Below, one piece after another: positions 40,325-52,849 of a stretch of 64,000 nt of DNA. Made by a program: the position numbers and the translations under genes. The DNA is from Hybos culiciformis (Eukaryota; Arthropoda; Insecta; Diptera; Hybotidae), in contig OZ023273.1 of the NCBI GenBank assembly GCA_964007475.1, positions 75,978,024-76,042,023 of the forward strand, written 5' to 3'. A model generated the notes under the pieces. It was given only the letters and a program-made list of their open reading frames with translations, was not told the DNA's origin and did not search any database. Numbering within the stretch: position 1 is the first letter of the stretch; every line of letters begins with the position of its first letter.

Positions 40325-40622
40325 TTTTATTATGTTTTTTTCTCTTTTATCCTTAAAATTATATTGTTTATATATATATATATCTAAATTTCAACACTGT
40401 TGTGTTCTTGACTAATATATAGGTGTGAATTCTATATTTACAGTTTGTTTGTTTTTTTTTTTTTTTTTGTAAAAAAAAAATTTTTTTTTTTTTTTGTTCT
40501 TTTAAATTTGTTAAAAAGAAATTTTTAAATTTAGGTTTGTTACCTTGAATAAAAGAATATTAAAGTTTGTTGTTTTGATTTTAAAAGAATGTTTTTTTAT
40601 TTAAACTTGTTGTGTTTTTTTT

Positions 40623-42322
40623 GAAGTTATACTTCTTATGCGACTTGCAAAAAATTTAACGTTTAACGCACAAATACATACAAAATAAAAAATGTATTAT
40701 TATCTTATTATTTTTTTTTATTATTTTTGCACAAACACATTGAAAAAATTTTTTTTTTTAATTTACCGACGATTTTAGTTTTTTTTTCCGGAAATTATTT
40801 TTTATTTTAAAAACGAATTACGTAGTTTATTTATTTATTTATTTATTTGAAAAAAAGGTTCCCGCACGAAATTTTTTTTTTTTTTGACTAATTTAATTAA
40901 TATTTGTTTTCATTTTTTAACATAAAAAAAAATTATTAGCTCAATTAAAAAAAACCAAAATACACTTTATTCCAGAGACAAAACGTTTCTTGAATGACAT
41001 TAGTATTCGAAATTTATTTAATTTCGAAATTAAATTTCTAAATTCCGAAACACCCACGCCGAACACATGCGCGAGGAGAGAGAAAGAAAGTGAGTCGGTA
41101 GTACCAAACATATGCGCGTGGTATTCTTGCTATGCAGCGGCCAGCGAAGTGAAATTAACTGAAATACGTACTTGTTGTTGGGGGTTGGACATTTGTCCGC
41201 GATTTGTTTTTGTATCGCGGACATAAAATGACATTTGTCCGCGATTCAAAATGTCTTTTGTCCGCGATAAAAATTAATCGCGGACAAATGACATTTTGCA
41301 AAATGACATTTGTCCGCTAAAAATCTGAAAAATCAATCGCGGACAAATGAGATTTTGCAAAATGACATTTGTCCGCTAAAAAGTTAAAAAATCAATCGCG
41401 GACAAATGACATTTTGCAAAATGACATTTGTCCGCTAAAAATTAAAAAAAGCAATCGCGGACAAATGTCATTTTGCAAAATGTCATTTGTCCGCGATTGA
41501 TTTTTCGAATTTTTAGCGGACAAATGTCATTTTGCAAAATGTCATTTGTCCGCGATTGAAATTTTTAATTTTTAGCGGACAAATGTCATTTTGCAAAATG
41601 TCATTTGTCCGCGATTGATTTTTCAGTTTTTTTATTATTATTTTTGCACCAATACATTGTCAACTTTTTTATCAATTTTTGTTTTGTTAATTTTTTGCAT
41701 GTATAGACCAGATACGACGCCGATCGCTTTTTTTGACCGCGACTAGTCAAATTGTGCCCTACGATTGCTGCGGCTGGTCGACTCAAAAATACCTGTCTTG
41801 GAGAAAAGAGCGGCTTCGTAAAAAAAAATCTATAAAATCGGTGGCTGTTAAAAAACCATCGGCGACTAAAAAAACAAAAAAAACAAAAAAAACTAATTCA
41901 TAGAAAAATTATTAAAACTTTATAGAAAAGTTAAAGTGGTTAATAAATTATTTAAATTTTAATTCATTTTACAAATTTATTCGTTTTGTAATAATTGTAA
42001 TGTAATGTAATAATTTAATAATTTTCCTTCCTCAAAAAATCAAATTAATAAAAAAAAATGTAAGCCTTTTTTTAATCAGCCATGCACAACATACACACAT
42101 CCATACATTCCAATGACACCCACCCAAACTCATATGCGAGGAGAGAGAAAGAGAATGAGTCGGTAGATCCCAAACACATGCGCGTGGTATTCTTGCTATG
42201 CAGCGAAGTAAGCAGTGTGAGCGTCGTGAAATTAGCTGAAATACGTACTTGTTCTATTTTATTTCCACATTACGAATACGAATACGAAGTATAACTTCCC
42301 CCGCGCGTACAGGGCACACGCA
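40623..42322. repeat. Embedded non-autonomous element in leader of copy 2
   Basis: Equivalent of 25447-27148, with the same ends (GAAGTTATACTTC at 40623; GAAGTATAACTTC at 42286-42298). Its presence at the same place in both bodies means it entered before the bodies diverged. Confidence 0.55.
41187..41617. repeat. Palindrome array, 59-bp period, copy 2 leader
   Basis: Six units as in copy 1, starting about 41280. One arm base differs in unit 2 (GAGATT for GACATT). The half-and-half inverted organisation is the same. Confidence 0.85.
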
Positions 42323-42498
42323 AATTTTTTTTTTTCAAATTTTTTTTTTTTTTTTAGGTCCTTTTAGGTATTTGAAATGCTTCGTTGGTAGAGATAGATA
42401 AAAAAATTTTTAGGGAAAGAAGAATTTTGTAGTTAGCTCTATTAAGATAGATAGTTAGATAGCAGGAAAATAAGATTTTTGTTTCATTTTTGGCTGTC

Positions 42499-42975
42499 CA
42501 CCCCAGCGTGTACAGTGTAGACCTAGCCTACATTTTCTACTGCACTCACGCTGCAAGGTGGAAAGTCAAAAGTGAAACTATATTTGATTTACTAGTTGTT
42601 AATTAATATAGCAGCATGTACAGTGTAGACTTAGCCTACATTTTCTACTGCACTCATGCTGTACGATATTAATTGTATTATTTATGTATATTATTTATTT
42701 ATTTAATTTATTTATTATTTTTTTATATGAAGAAAAAAATCATACAGTTATCCTTTTACCTGTTCCCAGCATGTACAGGGTAGATTATATCTACTTTTTC
42801 TACTGCACTCATGCTGCAAGAGAGGTAGAAGGAGAACTGTGTATTATTAGAAATTAAGAAAGAGTTAGATAGTTTAGAGGAAAGAATTTTAATATTTTCA
42901 GAAATTTCTTACCCCAGCATGTACAGGGTAGATTATATCTACTTTTTCTACTGCACTCATGCTGCAAGGTGAAAA
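42499..42975. other. Four compound stem-loops in the leader, copy 2
   Basis: Cores begin at 42504, 42612, 42767 and 42915. Nearly identical to copy 1. The outer stem of unit 2 has one change (ATTAATATAG for ATTAATATCG) that breaks one or two pairs. Confidence 0.7.
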
Positions 42976-43024
42976 GCTTCTTCTAATATTGTTTCGAAAA
43001 ATTTCATAGAGCTAACTCTTTTTT

Positions 43025-44164
43025 GAAGTTATACTTCTTATGCGACTTGCAAAAAATTTAACGTTTAACGCACAAATACATACAAAATAAAAAATGTATT
43101 ATTATTTTTTTATTATTTTTTTTTATTATTATTTTTGCACAAACACATTGAAAAAAATTTAAGGCTTTTTTTTTAATTTACCGACGATTTTAGTTTTTTT
43201 TTTCCGAAAATTATTTTTTATTTTAAAATCGAATTGCGTAGTTGAAAAAAAGGTTCCCGCACGAAATTTATTTTTTTTTGACTAATTAATATTTGTTTTA
43301 ATTTCTTAACATAAAAAAAAATTATTAGCTCAATTTAAAAATACAAAACACAAAAAATATGGAAACCACTTTATTCCAGAGACAAAACGTTTCTTCAATG
43401 ACATTAGTATTCGAAATTTATTTAATTTCGAAATTAAATTTCTGAATTCCGAAACACCCCCGCCGAACACATGCGCGAGGAGAGAGAAAGAGAGTGAGTC
43501 GGTAGATCCCAAACACATGCGCGTGGTATTCTTGCTATGCAGCGGCCAGCGAAGTAAACAGTATGAGCGTCGTGAAATTAGCTGAAATACGTACTTGTTG
43601 TTCTATTTTAATTTAATTTATAGTATTCATTATTTAATTTACTTAAGAATTGTGAAAAATGAGTGAAAAAAACAATCCCACGGACAATGCAACGGATTTA
43701 AGGTTATTTCAAGGTACATCTCTTGTGAATATCAATTGATTGTTAGGTTTTTATTTTGATATGATACACATACACTAAGAAGGTAGAAAAAGTCTGCGAA
43801 CGGGCTCGTTTCCTTATATTTTGTTCGACATGTTCCCAGTTTTTGATGTCATTTAAAAGGACTCTATAAAAAAAAAGTTATTTTGAGAAAAAAAAATTTG
43901 TTTTCAAAATTTAAATTTTGAGAAATCTCAATTTTTGGGAAAGTCTGCTTACAGCCGGTTTTAATGCTGCGTCTCAGAAATTAACTAGTAATGTCATTCG
44001 AAAGGCAATTGAATGTAGATAATTTTGCACCACATAATTTTATCCCTACGATAAGGGAAAGTGTCAAAAATCGCCTTTGATGCGGTCTTAAAGAAACTAT
44101 TTTCCTATTTTCATTTCCACATTACGAAGTATAACTTCCCCCGCGCGTACACGGCACACGCATG
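43025..44164. mobile_element. Extra insertion in leader of copy 2, related to the embedded repeat
   Basis: Absent from copy 1, where the flanks (...GCTAACTC T-run and TTTATGGGGTTTCG) are joined. It has the same start, GAAGTTATACTTCTTATGCG, and an end of GAAGTATAACTTC plus CCCCGCGCGTACACGGCACACGC, and it shares several hundred bases with the larger embedded element, but its interior differs. It contains ATG (43659) and 18 codons (MSEKNNPTDNATDLRLFQ) up to a GT donor at 43714, resembling a first coding exon left from a transposase or host gene. The superfamily is not recognised; T runs at both edges obscure any target duplication. Confidence 0.6.
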
Positions 44165-44363
44165 TTTTTTTTTTATTTTTATTTTTATTTATGGGGTTTC
44201 GTTTTTTATAGGGTAAAACTCATTATTTATTGTCTATACTTTTTCTATATATCTATATATAAAAAATTAAGGTTGTGTAAGATTTTATTTCTCACAAAAC
44301 TTGTAAAGGGCATAGATTCTTTAAGCCTTTGCCTCTTTGAGTAGGGTATGACTCCTAGTCTTA

Positions 44364-44378
44364 CCACGTTGGGCGCCA
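44364..44378 (-). promoter_or_regulatory. Primer binding site (tRNA-Lys type), copy 2
   Basis: Minus-strand TGGCGCCCAACGTGG, two bases inside LTR C. It initiates minus-strand DNA synthesis for copy 2. Confidence 0.85.
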
Positions 44379-45901
44379 TTTGTTATGATTAATTTTAAGG
44401 TTGATTACGGGGGGTGTACATAAATACAAAGATTCTGAGTTCAAGATGAACTCATGAAGATTTTTATCATATCTTATGATAAAAGAGAAATTGGTGAAAG
44501 TAGCGGCAATAGAAAGTGCTCTACTTTCAACTATGAATCTGGTGTTGAGTCTACTGTCTAAGAACATCCTGTTCAAAGGCTGGGTCTAAGCTCGTCGGTG
44601 GGTGGGTAAGGACAGTGAACACCAGAGGGTTCATAACATAGTTTATAGGATGTCTCTGATAAAGGTTTAAAACTGAGATAATAGCAAAAAAAAAGAAAAA
44701 AAGGAAACCCCGACCAAAAATAAAAATAAACATTTTAGGATTAAATGTCTATGTTGTCATTCTTCAGCTTATGGCTATGGCCATCTTGAGCTGGACCTTA
44801 CTTCAGCATTTCAATGTACCTGTTAGGACCTGTGGATGTGAATTTAGTGTAAAGACATTTTCTTTTATTCTGTTTACATTAAATTTATTAAAAAGTTAAA
44901 AAAAAATTTATAAGCTTAAATAAAACTTAATTACAGCAGTTTGGAATTGTTCTTCATTTACAATGGTTGAAAAATATTTCTGTTTGTAATCTTGTATTAT
45001 AGGATTTTTATTTTACAATTTCCTATTTCATATATCTTTTATTAAATATTAGTTTCATCTAAAAAAAATTTTATTTGTAATGATTTAAAGTTTTAATTTA
45101 CTTTATCATATATATATAAACATTTTCTTTTGAATTTTTTTTTTTATAGTATTTTTACTATTTTTTTACTATTTGCCTACTTTTGAGGACTTAATTCTGT
45201 TTGTTTTTGTTGCCGACAGGCGTCTTCACCGCAATGTTATGGTATGTGGTGGCGCTATTTAGGTCTGTTTTCTCCTAGTGTTGGCTTTAAAAACCTTGTC
45301 GGTGGGTAAAAAAAAATTTCTTGCTTTTTGCTTTATGTTTGAAGAATTTTTTTTTACATGAAATTGTTGTTTTTTTTTTTTTTTTTTGTTTTTTTTTTTT
45401 TTGAAAATATAAGAAAATAGATAAAAAAAATTAGTTTTGTTATTTATAGATAATAAAATTAGTAAGAAGTTTATATTGATACAAGTGTCAACCATCCAAT
45501 AAAAAAATTTTTCTTCAGCCGGTTATAAATTTTGTTCAGCGGCTCGCTGATGATTTTTGTGTTGGGTGGTAACATTAAGTTCGATATTGATACGTATTAC
45601 TTTTTTATACGTGTTAAAACTAAAAAGTGTTTTTTTTTTTTTATTCGGTGTAAAAAATTTTGTGTTAAAAAAAAATTTTGTGTTTTATTTAATTAAAAAA
45701 AAATTTTTAAAAAGTTTTCCTATATTTTTTTATTTTGAAATATCTCGGTTATTAAAAGGTGAAATAGGTAAGTTTTTTTTTTCTATGAAAAATTTCCTTT
45801 TATAAATTTCCTTTTTTTTTTTTTCTTGAATATTTAAAATTTTTTTTGGGTTGGTCTTTTTTTTTTTCTAAAATTATATTTTAAAAAATTTTTCTTTTCA
45901 G

Positions 45902-46075
45902 ATTATGAATCGTTGGGATTTTCCAATTGTCGTTCCTTATAGGATTTGTTGGCGCTGTGGCCAAAAAGGTCATCTGTGGCGTCAGTGTGATGCCCAGGTG
46001 GTCGACGATTTAAAGGACACTCGTAACGAGTGTTACGGTTGTGGGAGGATGGTTGTGTATCACCTGGAGGTGATG
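45902..46075 (+). CDS. Putative antisense CCHC exon in LTR C
   Basis: ATG 45905; acceptor ending at 45901; GTAAGT donor at 46076. Peptide identical to that in LTR B. A transcript entering from LTR C could run out into the right flank, so of the three copies it is the one most likely to give chimeric host RNAs. Confidence 0.42.
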
Positions 46076-46910
46076 GTAAGTAATTTTTTATATATAAAAA
46101 AAAAGGAACGGTCGCGGACTTTAGGGATGGGGGAATCCTCTAGTTTGTTTTGGGAAGCCCGTGGGAGAAAAGGTGGCGGCAGGCCTCGCCCGAAGGTCCA
46201 CGCCAATTTTTTTTTGTTCCCTAGGACTTAGGTTTTTTTTTTTTTTTTTTTTTGAAATTTAAAAGAGACTGTTTTGACAGCTGTTTTAGTTCAAAGATTT
46301 ATATTAATTTATTTTTATTTTATTAATGAAATTTATTTTCTATTTTTTTATTTTTAGGTGCAATGCCTCAGTTCCTGATTTTTTGTTTTAGGTAGTCATC
46401 TTTGGGGTCGGGTTAGCTGCATCAACCACTTCAGCTGAGCAACGTTTCATCGAGAAAATAATTTTTTTTTTTTTTTATATTAAATTTTTATTTTTAAAAA
46501 AAAAGTTTTTTTTTTTTTTTTGAATTTGTAAAAAAAATTTTATGTATTTTTTTTTTTTTTGTTAAGTGTTTTTCGTGTGTGATCCAGGGTTTCTTGGGTC
46601 TTTCCTTTCCCATTTCTTTTTTTCTTTAAAAAAATTTGTGTTTTGGCTAAGTGCCGTTTTTTGTTGTTGTTTTACCAAGTCTTTGGTGAAAATTGGATAA
46701 TTTTTCTTGGACTACTTTCCCCAATAAGACTTGGTAAAATAAAAAAATTTTTTATTAAAAGATATTTTGGTTTTCTGTCGAAAAAAAAATTTTGAAAGAA
46801 AGAAAAATTCTACTCAAATTGGTTAAGTTGACGCTTGTATCAATTTTTTAGTAGGGAGGAAAATATATATTTTTTTTTTTTTTGTTAGTGAAGAAACCAT
46901 TAGGGTGGTT

Positions 46911-47245
46911 CGTCACTGGTCTGTTTTTCTCGGTTCCTAGCCAACCGGGTACCGCTCGCATTGGGTGGCTAGGGAACGACCAGTGACGTCCTTCCTCTGT
47001 ATCGGTTCTCTTGACACACACCGGGATCAAGGCTGCTGATTGCTCAGAGCTCTTGGATCCAAGGGTATGGCAGGAGAGCCAGATGCAGCACCACAACGTA
47101 GTATGGGTTTCAAAAGGGAAACTCCATGTGGTGAATGGCATTGTCTTAGCTTTGGATTCTTGGATAGACCCAAGAATCCTCCACTAAGAGCGGGCTTTTG
47201 AGATTCACTAGAAGTGGCAGTTGTTTGGCTCACTTTCTAGTGAAT
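46911..47245. other. GC-rich hairpin cluster in LTR C
   Basis: Third copy of the cluster: CGTCACTGGTC at 46911-46921 with its partner ending 46988, and the third hairpin from 47203. Stems unchanged. Confidence 0.5.
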
Positions 47246-47724
47246 ACTCTGTTGGACTTGTTTCCATAGCTTAGGGGGATAACTCCACCAAGTTATGGAA
47301 AGCAAGTGCCAACTCCTAAAGAAAAGGGAGAAAAAAAATTTAGTTAGTTATATTTACCTTTATGTTTGAAGAATTTTTTTTTACATGAAATTGTTGTAAA
47401 AATGCATTTCTTTTTATATGTTTTAGAAATGAATTTTTACCACCACTTTCATCATAAAAAAAAATTCTTGTCAAAAAAAAAAATTCTTAATGTAGATCAG
47501 TAAATTGTAAAATTTGCGTTTTTTTTTTTTCTTTCTATATTTTTAGGTTCTCGACCTACCTATATTTCACATAAAGAAAAAATTGGTTTTTTTTTTTGTT
47601 AAAATTGCATTTTATTTTTATTCTTTCTAGGTATAAAAATTCTGATGCAATTTTTTTATTTTTTTCATCATCTCTACTAGTTTTTTTTTTCTAATTCCTA
47701 ATCTAATATAGATTCACCGCAACA

Positions 47725-47728
47725 ATAG
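47725..47728. repeat. Target site duplication ATAG, right side of the array
   Basis: Partner of 645-648. The first A follows ...CGCAACA. Confidence 0.75.
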
Positions 47729-49485
47729 TATCTCTCTTTTGAGAAACCCTAGGGAATGTCCCCCAGGACATTCTTTTTCAGAGGGGTGTTGTACCTTTTG
47801 GTACTATTATATTTACCGTCATTCCTGTGTACAACTGTACACACATGTTTTGAATTTAAGTACAATGTTGTACTTTGAATTCTTTGGAAATTTGTTAGCA
47901 GTAAAAACAGCACTTTAAAATAAATTTGTTAACAACAAAATATGTTTATCTAAACATATTTTGTTGTCTTGATCAACGTGACCACCTAACACTATAATGG
48001 TTTGCACATGTCACATGTGCTCACCAATACGGAACCAATTTACTCTCTTATTCTAAATACTTACCATAAAACACCTACAGTAATTATATTCTAAATACTT
48101 ACCATAATCTAAATACTTACTACAATCACTTTCACTATGTGCAATAAAAACTTACCATAAAATTAAATACTAACAAACAATTATTATTATAATTATTGTC
48201 AAAATTATTTAAAATCGATCATTATCATTTAATTAGTTTAAATAAAAAGACTTATTGTAAAAAGGTTCAAATACGGTATTTTAATTTCTTTCTTATCACA
48301 ACAGGAGTCACAAAAAAATAATCTTTAAATCTGGAACTTTCCCAGTTTCTCTTTAAACCAATGCAAGGGCCATGGAAAGATTGTCCACAAATGCCTTGAC
48401 ACACACGCAATTCAGATTTTTGGTCGTTGTTATTGCACTATGATAGAGCACATTTTTTTGTTGACATTTTTTACTTCTTTTTTCTTTATTAAAAATAAAG
48501 ATAATTTAGAATTTTTATTAATTTATTTTTTCATATCAGCAAAAAGAAAGTCAATGGCACTGATTTATTATTATTATTTTTTTTTATTCACCTTTATTAT
48601 TATTCACGTAAAAATTAAAATTTGCAAAATTGCAAAATTACAAATAATACGTAAGTTTAAAAATAAATTATTGTAAATTAAAAAAAAAAAAAATTGAACA
48701 GTATAACGTCTTAACACTTCAGCAGTCGAAAGTTTCAAATATTTAATAAAATTCAAATATTAAATTTATAAATTTATGAATGAATTTTATCCGAGTGTCG
48801 AAATAAATTTTATTCTTGAAATTTATCACTAAATTTGATAAATAAAGTTGTTAATTTAAAAAAACTTTATATAAAAAAAAAGTATACAAATATCGGATAT
48901 AATCTATCAAAAAATGTGATAATTTATTATATAAATCTAATTAATCGTTCTATAAAGAAAATACATCCAAATAATTGATGAAATCTACTTCGTGAACTTA
49001 TAAATCAATTTAATACATTAAAATATTAATTTAATTAATTCTTGTATAAAAATATGTATCCAAATATTCGATAAAATCTATTTCAAAAACATATAAATTG
49101 ATTTAATAAATCAATATATTAATTTAATTAAATCTTTGTATGAAAAAAAGTATCCGGATTCAGATAAAATCTTCTCCGTACTTTATTAAAAGATTTTATA
49201 AATTAAATGAATAACTAGCCCTTATCATGGAAGACGCTATCGCCTGTCGCCAAAGTAGTCTTTTAGAGTCGCCGACGACTCTTTTTTGTATTACGGAAGG
49301 CGCCCAATTTTCAGGCGACTCTAACTTACAAGGCGCCTTCAACTTGATGCGATAACACTTGATTTTTTTTGTGAATAACAGCAACACCTAAATAAATAAA
49401 TAAAAAAAAAAGTAAAAATTTCAAAAATTTTTGAAGTTAAAATTCAAAAAAATTTATTTTAATAAATATGTCCCTGAAGTTAGCC
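47729..49485. other. Right flank, no gene seen
   Basis: A/T-rich DNA with minor repeats of TCTAAATACTTACCATAA (48050-48130) and several degenerate TCAATTTAATA-type stretches at 48900-49150. There is an imperfect inverted repeat around GGGAATGTCCCCCAGGACATTC (47753-47774). No coding sequence is supported. Confidence 0.55.
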
Positions 49486-49955
49486 CCGCCATTTTGGAGT
49501 TTCTGAAAATCCTTTTTGTGCTGACTTGTGCTAGTTTTGTGCTACGTTGTGCCGAAGTTTTTTTTCGAAAATTTTGAAAATTGACGGAGATAGAGCAACT
49601 TATTCAAAAAAAAAAGTTAACCCTTATTTATTTTTTTTTATTTTTGTTGTGCTGAGTTGTGCTCAATTTGTGCTGGCTTGTGCCGCTTTTTTTATTTTTT
49701 TAAAAAAAAGTTATGAAAAAAAAGTTATAAGATTAACCAAAAAAAAAATCCGCCATTTTGGAGTTTCTGAAAATTCTTTTTGTGCTGACTTGTGCTAGGT
49801 TTGTGCTACGTTGTGCCGAAGTTTTTTTTCGAAAATATTGAAAATTGACGGAGATAGAGCAACTTATTCAAAAAAAAAAGTGAATCCTTATTTTTTTTTT
49901 TTATTTTTGTTGTGCTGAGTTGTGCTCAATTTGTGCTGGCTTGTGCCGCTTTCTT
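49486..49955. repeat. Two-copy tandem repeat, about 263 bp, rich in TTGTGCT
   Basis: CCGCCATTTTGGAGTTTCTG begins each unit (49486 and about 49750). Each holds repeated TTGTGCTGA, TTGTGCTAG and similar motifs and an A-run. The copies are about 95% alike by eye. Open frames across it are not believable genes. Confidence 0.75.
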
Positions 49956-51640
49956 TTTTTTTTTTAATTTCAATTTTAACAATTCGAAAAAAAACGTATT
50001 TACAATAAAATCTTTGCACATCATCGGACCTACGTCATATGTTTCTGCGTTGTATCGTCTGCCGTAATTTTTTTTAAAAATATTCACAACTGCGTATTAA
50101 ATAGCGGAAGTGACAAATGAATGAAAAATATATACTAAATTATTACCAAACCATAGATTTACAAAACAGTACCAAAATTAGTACAAAGCATAGAAAACTA
50201 GTTGATTTTTTTTAAGCTGACTTGCTATAGTCACCAGCGTTTCCCAAAGTATGTTCCGCGGAGCCCTAGGACCTAAATGAACAAATTTTAAAGAAAGACG
50301 TGTTTGGAAATAATTTTTTAAATTTTACTTGGGGGTTAGTCGAGACTAAAAACTAGTTATAACTGAGATATTTTTTGAATGTGTTTGAAAAATTGTATAA
50401 AAAAAAATTTTTTGAAATAGTTATAACTAAAAGTTTTAACTAAAAAAATTCTGAATCTAAAGTATTACTTGTCAAAAAACTAAAAAGTGAAGTAAAATAA
50501 TAAAATAGTTTGTAACTATAGTTAAGCCAGTGGAGAATAATTACATCACAAATACAAATAAAAAACTCATACAATTGTAAATAGTTAAGACTAGTTTTTA
50601 CTCTCGTCTAATCACTGCGTTAGAAAAAATTATATCCACTCGATTTTTATTTAAATTTTTTTTTTTTTAAATTGAGAAAATTTTTTTTTTTTACTATCAA
50701 AATTATTATTTTTTCAGATTTTTAGTAAGCGAGGGTTCCGTCAAAAATTTTAAACCAAAACGGGTTCCTAGGTAAAATACCGCTATAGTCTAATCACACA
50801 CAGTCAAATCAGCGGTCCGATTTATTACTTTTAATACTTTAATTCTACAATAAAAAAATTTGATCTATCAAGTTTATACAGCTAATAATCTGTTCAGCAG
50901 GGATAAAATTATAAAGTTCGTAGCAAATTTAGTTACATTGGTTTAGTTTTTATAACTGGTGTGAATGTGAATATATTTGCTAAAACTATAAAATTTTATA
51001 GTTTAAATTTAAATTTTAGATTGAACATATTATAATCTAGTGTAATCGTCGGTTTTAATTAATTTTCAAGCGAGCGCCGCCGCCGCTACATTGGGGAAAG
51101 AGCACCTACCATAGCGCGATACTGCTACGTTTGACAACACTAATCGTAAGTTTAAAATAACTGCAAATTCGGAAAAAAATATTTTTTAAAAAGTGTACCT
51201 AGTTATTTCAGAGGTAAATTAAAAAAATTATATTAAAATTAATAACGATAAAAAAAAATTAGTGAAGTGCATAGAAAATCAGCACATATTGAATAAAGGT
51301 AAGCGCAAGGATGTTGTATAAATGGATGAAGAATTTCCTTTCTTTATACTATAAACGATGAGGTAGTTCACATATGTTTTTTTTGCATCAAAAAGTCAAA
51401 ATGTTCATGTACGAGAAGTTATACACTTTTTTCAGCGAACCTTGTACACTTTATCGCATGCGAGAAAATTCAAAAATGAAATTATTATTTTTTATCGCAT
51501 GCTACAAGATTTAATAATAATTAATTATTTTAATGATAAACGTGTTTTAAGGCTTTAAATCAATAAAATTAATTAAAATAAGTAATTTTTGATTATTCTG
51601 CATCAAAAAAAAATTAATTCTTTAGTGGAAAAAGTAGTTT
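49956..51640. other. Intergenic, no gene seen
   Basis: A/T-rich. A short GC-rich patch at 51068-51090 (GCGAGCGCCGCCGCCGCTAC) stands out and could be near a host promoter, but there is no coding sequence to support that. Confidence 0.5.
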
Positions 51641-51649
51641 CTTCGTAAT

Positions 51650-52597
51650 AAAATACTGTACTGTGCACATAAATCTTCGGTGGATGGGCACTTCCAGGAG
51701 AGAACCATCCATGCTGCTTGGTGTGAAGTTGCGGTAGGGTATCCACCAAAGTTCCCCCATACCGGCGTCCACCTAAAGTCCGACACTTCTTCAGAATGAG
51801 CCATTTAAAAATTTTTTATTTTTACATAAACCGTCGGTGGATGGGTATTTCCAGAAGAGAACCATCCACGCCGCTTGGTGTTAAGTTGGGGCAGGGTATC
51901 CACTAAAGTTCCCCCATACCGGCGTCCACCTAAAGTCCGACACTTCTTCAGAATGACCCATTTAAAAAATTTTTATTTTTACATAAACCTTCGGTGGATG
52001 GATACTTCCAGAAGAGAACCATCGACGCCGCTTGGTGTGAAGTTGGGGCAGGGTATCAACCAAACTTCCCCCATACCGGCGTCCACCTAAACTCCGACAC
52101 TTCTTCAAAATGACCCATTTAAAAAAATTTTATTTTTACATAAACCGTCGGTGGATGGATACTTCCAGAAGAGAACCATCCACGCCGCTTGGTGTGAAGT
52201 TGGGGCAGGGTATCCACCAAAGTTCCCCCATACCGGCGTCCACCTAAAGTCCGACACTTCTTCAGAATGACCCATTTAAAAATTTTTTATTTTTACATAA
52301 ACCTTGGGTGGATGGGCACTTCCAGGAGAGAACCATCCATGCCGCTTGGTGTGAAGTTGGGGCAGGGTATCCACCAGAGTTCCCCCATACCGGCGTCCAC
52401 CTAAATTCCGACACTTCTTCAGAATGACCCATTTAAAAATTTTTTATTTTTACATAAACCTTCGGTGGATGGGCACTTCCAGGAGAGAACCATCCATGCC
52501 GCTTGGTGTGAAGTTGGGGCAGGGTATTCACCAGAGTTCCCCCATACCGGCGTCCACCTAAAGTCCGACACTTATTCAGAATGACCCATTTAAAAAT
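51650..52597. repeat. Satellite, six tandem units of about 157 bp
   Basis: Units share ACATAAACCTTCGGTGGATG starts at 51666, 51824, 51981, 52138, 52295 and 52452 (periods 158, 157, 157, 157, 157). Each contains GGTGGATGG facing CCATCCA and an A/T-rich spacer ending CCCATTTAAAA. Unit 1 is the most diverged. The spacing excludes simple coding repeats. Confidence 0.92.
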
Positions 52598-52849
52598 AAG
52601 TTTTCAATCAAATTTTTTGTCTAATGATTCGTAAGTTTATGTATTTGGTATGTATTTTTTTTCAGTATTTGAATATTTAGGCATTTTGGAGTTGGCATTA
52701 AGTACATACTTTTATTTGTTTACTTTTTCTTGTTGTTTTTTAATTTTTCAAAACAATGATAAATAAAATAGAAAAGTTAAGAAAAATAGTAATGGTAAAT
52801 TATACAATGATGAATTGTTTTTTGGAAAAAAGTTCAAAAAGTGAGTCCA

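Larger units (their letters stand above)
40325..44363 (-). other. 5' leader of copy 2 (about 4.0 kb)
   Basis: Same components as the copy 1 leader: embedded repeat (40623-42322), palindrome array and four stem-loops, plus an extra insertion of about 1.14 kb at 43025-44164 absent from copy 1. I see no retroelement gene in it. Confidence 0.7.
649..47724 (-). mobile_element. Tandem Ty3/gypsy retroelement array: 3 LTRs, 2 internal regions
   Basis: Three long repeats begin TGTTATGATTAA on the plus strand (649, 28058, 44381) and end in CGCAACA. Two internal regions lie between them and share the middle LTR. All retroviral-type genes read on the minus strand, so LTR C is the 5' end and LTR A the 3' end. 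Each body has a primer binding site 2 bp from the LTR, then gag, pro-RT-RNase H, integrase, an env-like ORF and an accessory ORF. The domain order, 4-bp target duplication and RT/RNase H/integrase motifs place it in Ty3/gypsy (Metaviridae). The long LTRs and Lys-type primer site suggest the Osvaldo/Ulysses/Woot group (inference). Copy 1 is additionally split by a Polinton. Confidence 0.9.
44381..47724 (-). repeat. LTR C (5' LTR of the array), 3344 bp
   Basis: Full-length LTR with TG/CA ends. Its right limit is set where it departs from A and B (CGCAACA followed by flank ATAGTATC in place of internal sequence). Closest to LTR B outside B's deletion. Confidence 0.9.

Noticed and set aside
48440..48676. 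78-codon ORF in the right flank
   Set aside because: Low-complexity, A/T-driven, no motif or splice context.
51068..51090. GC-rich patch as a host promoter
   Set aside because: Nothing downstream looks like a transcribed gene start; the patch alone is insufficient.
51622..52090. ORFs across the 157-bp satellite
   Set aside because: The period is not a multiple of three and frames do not recur between units.
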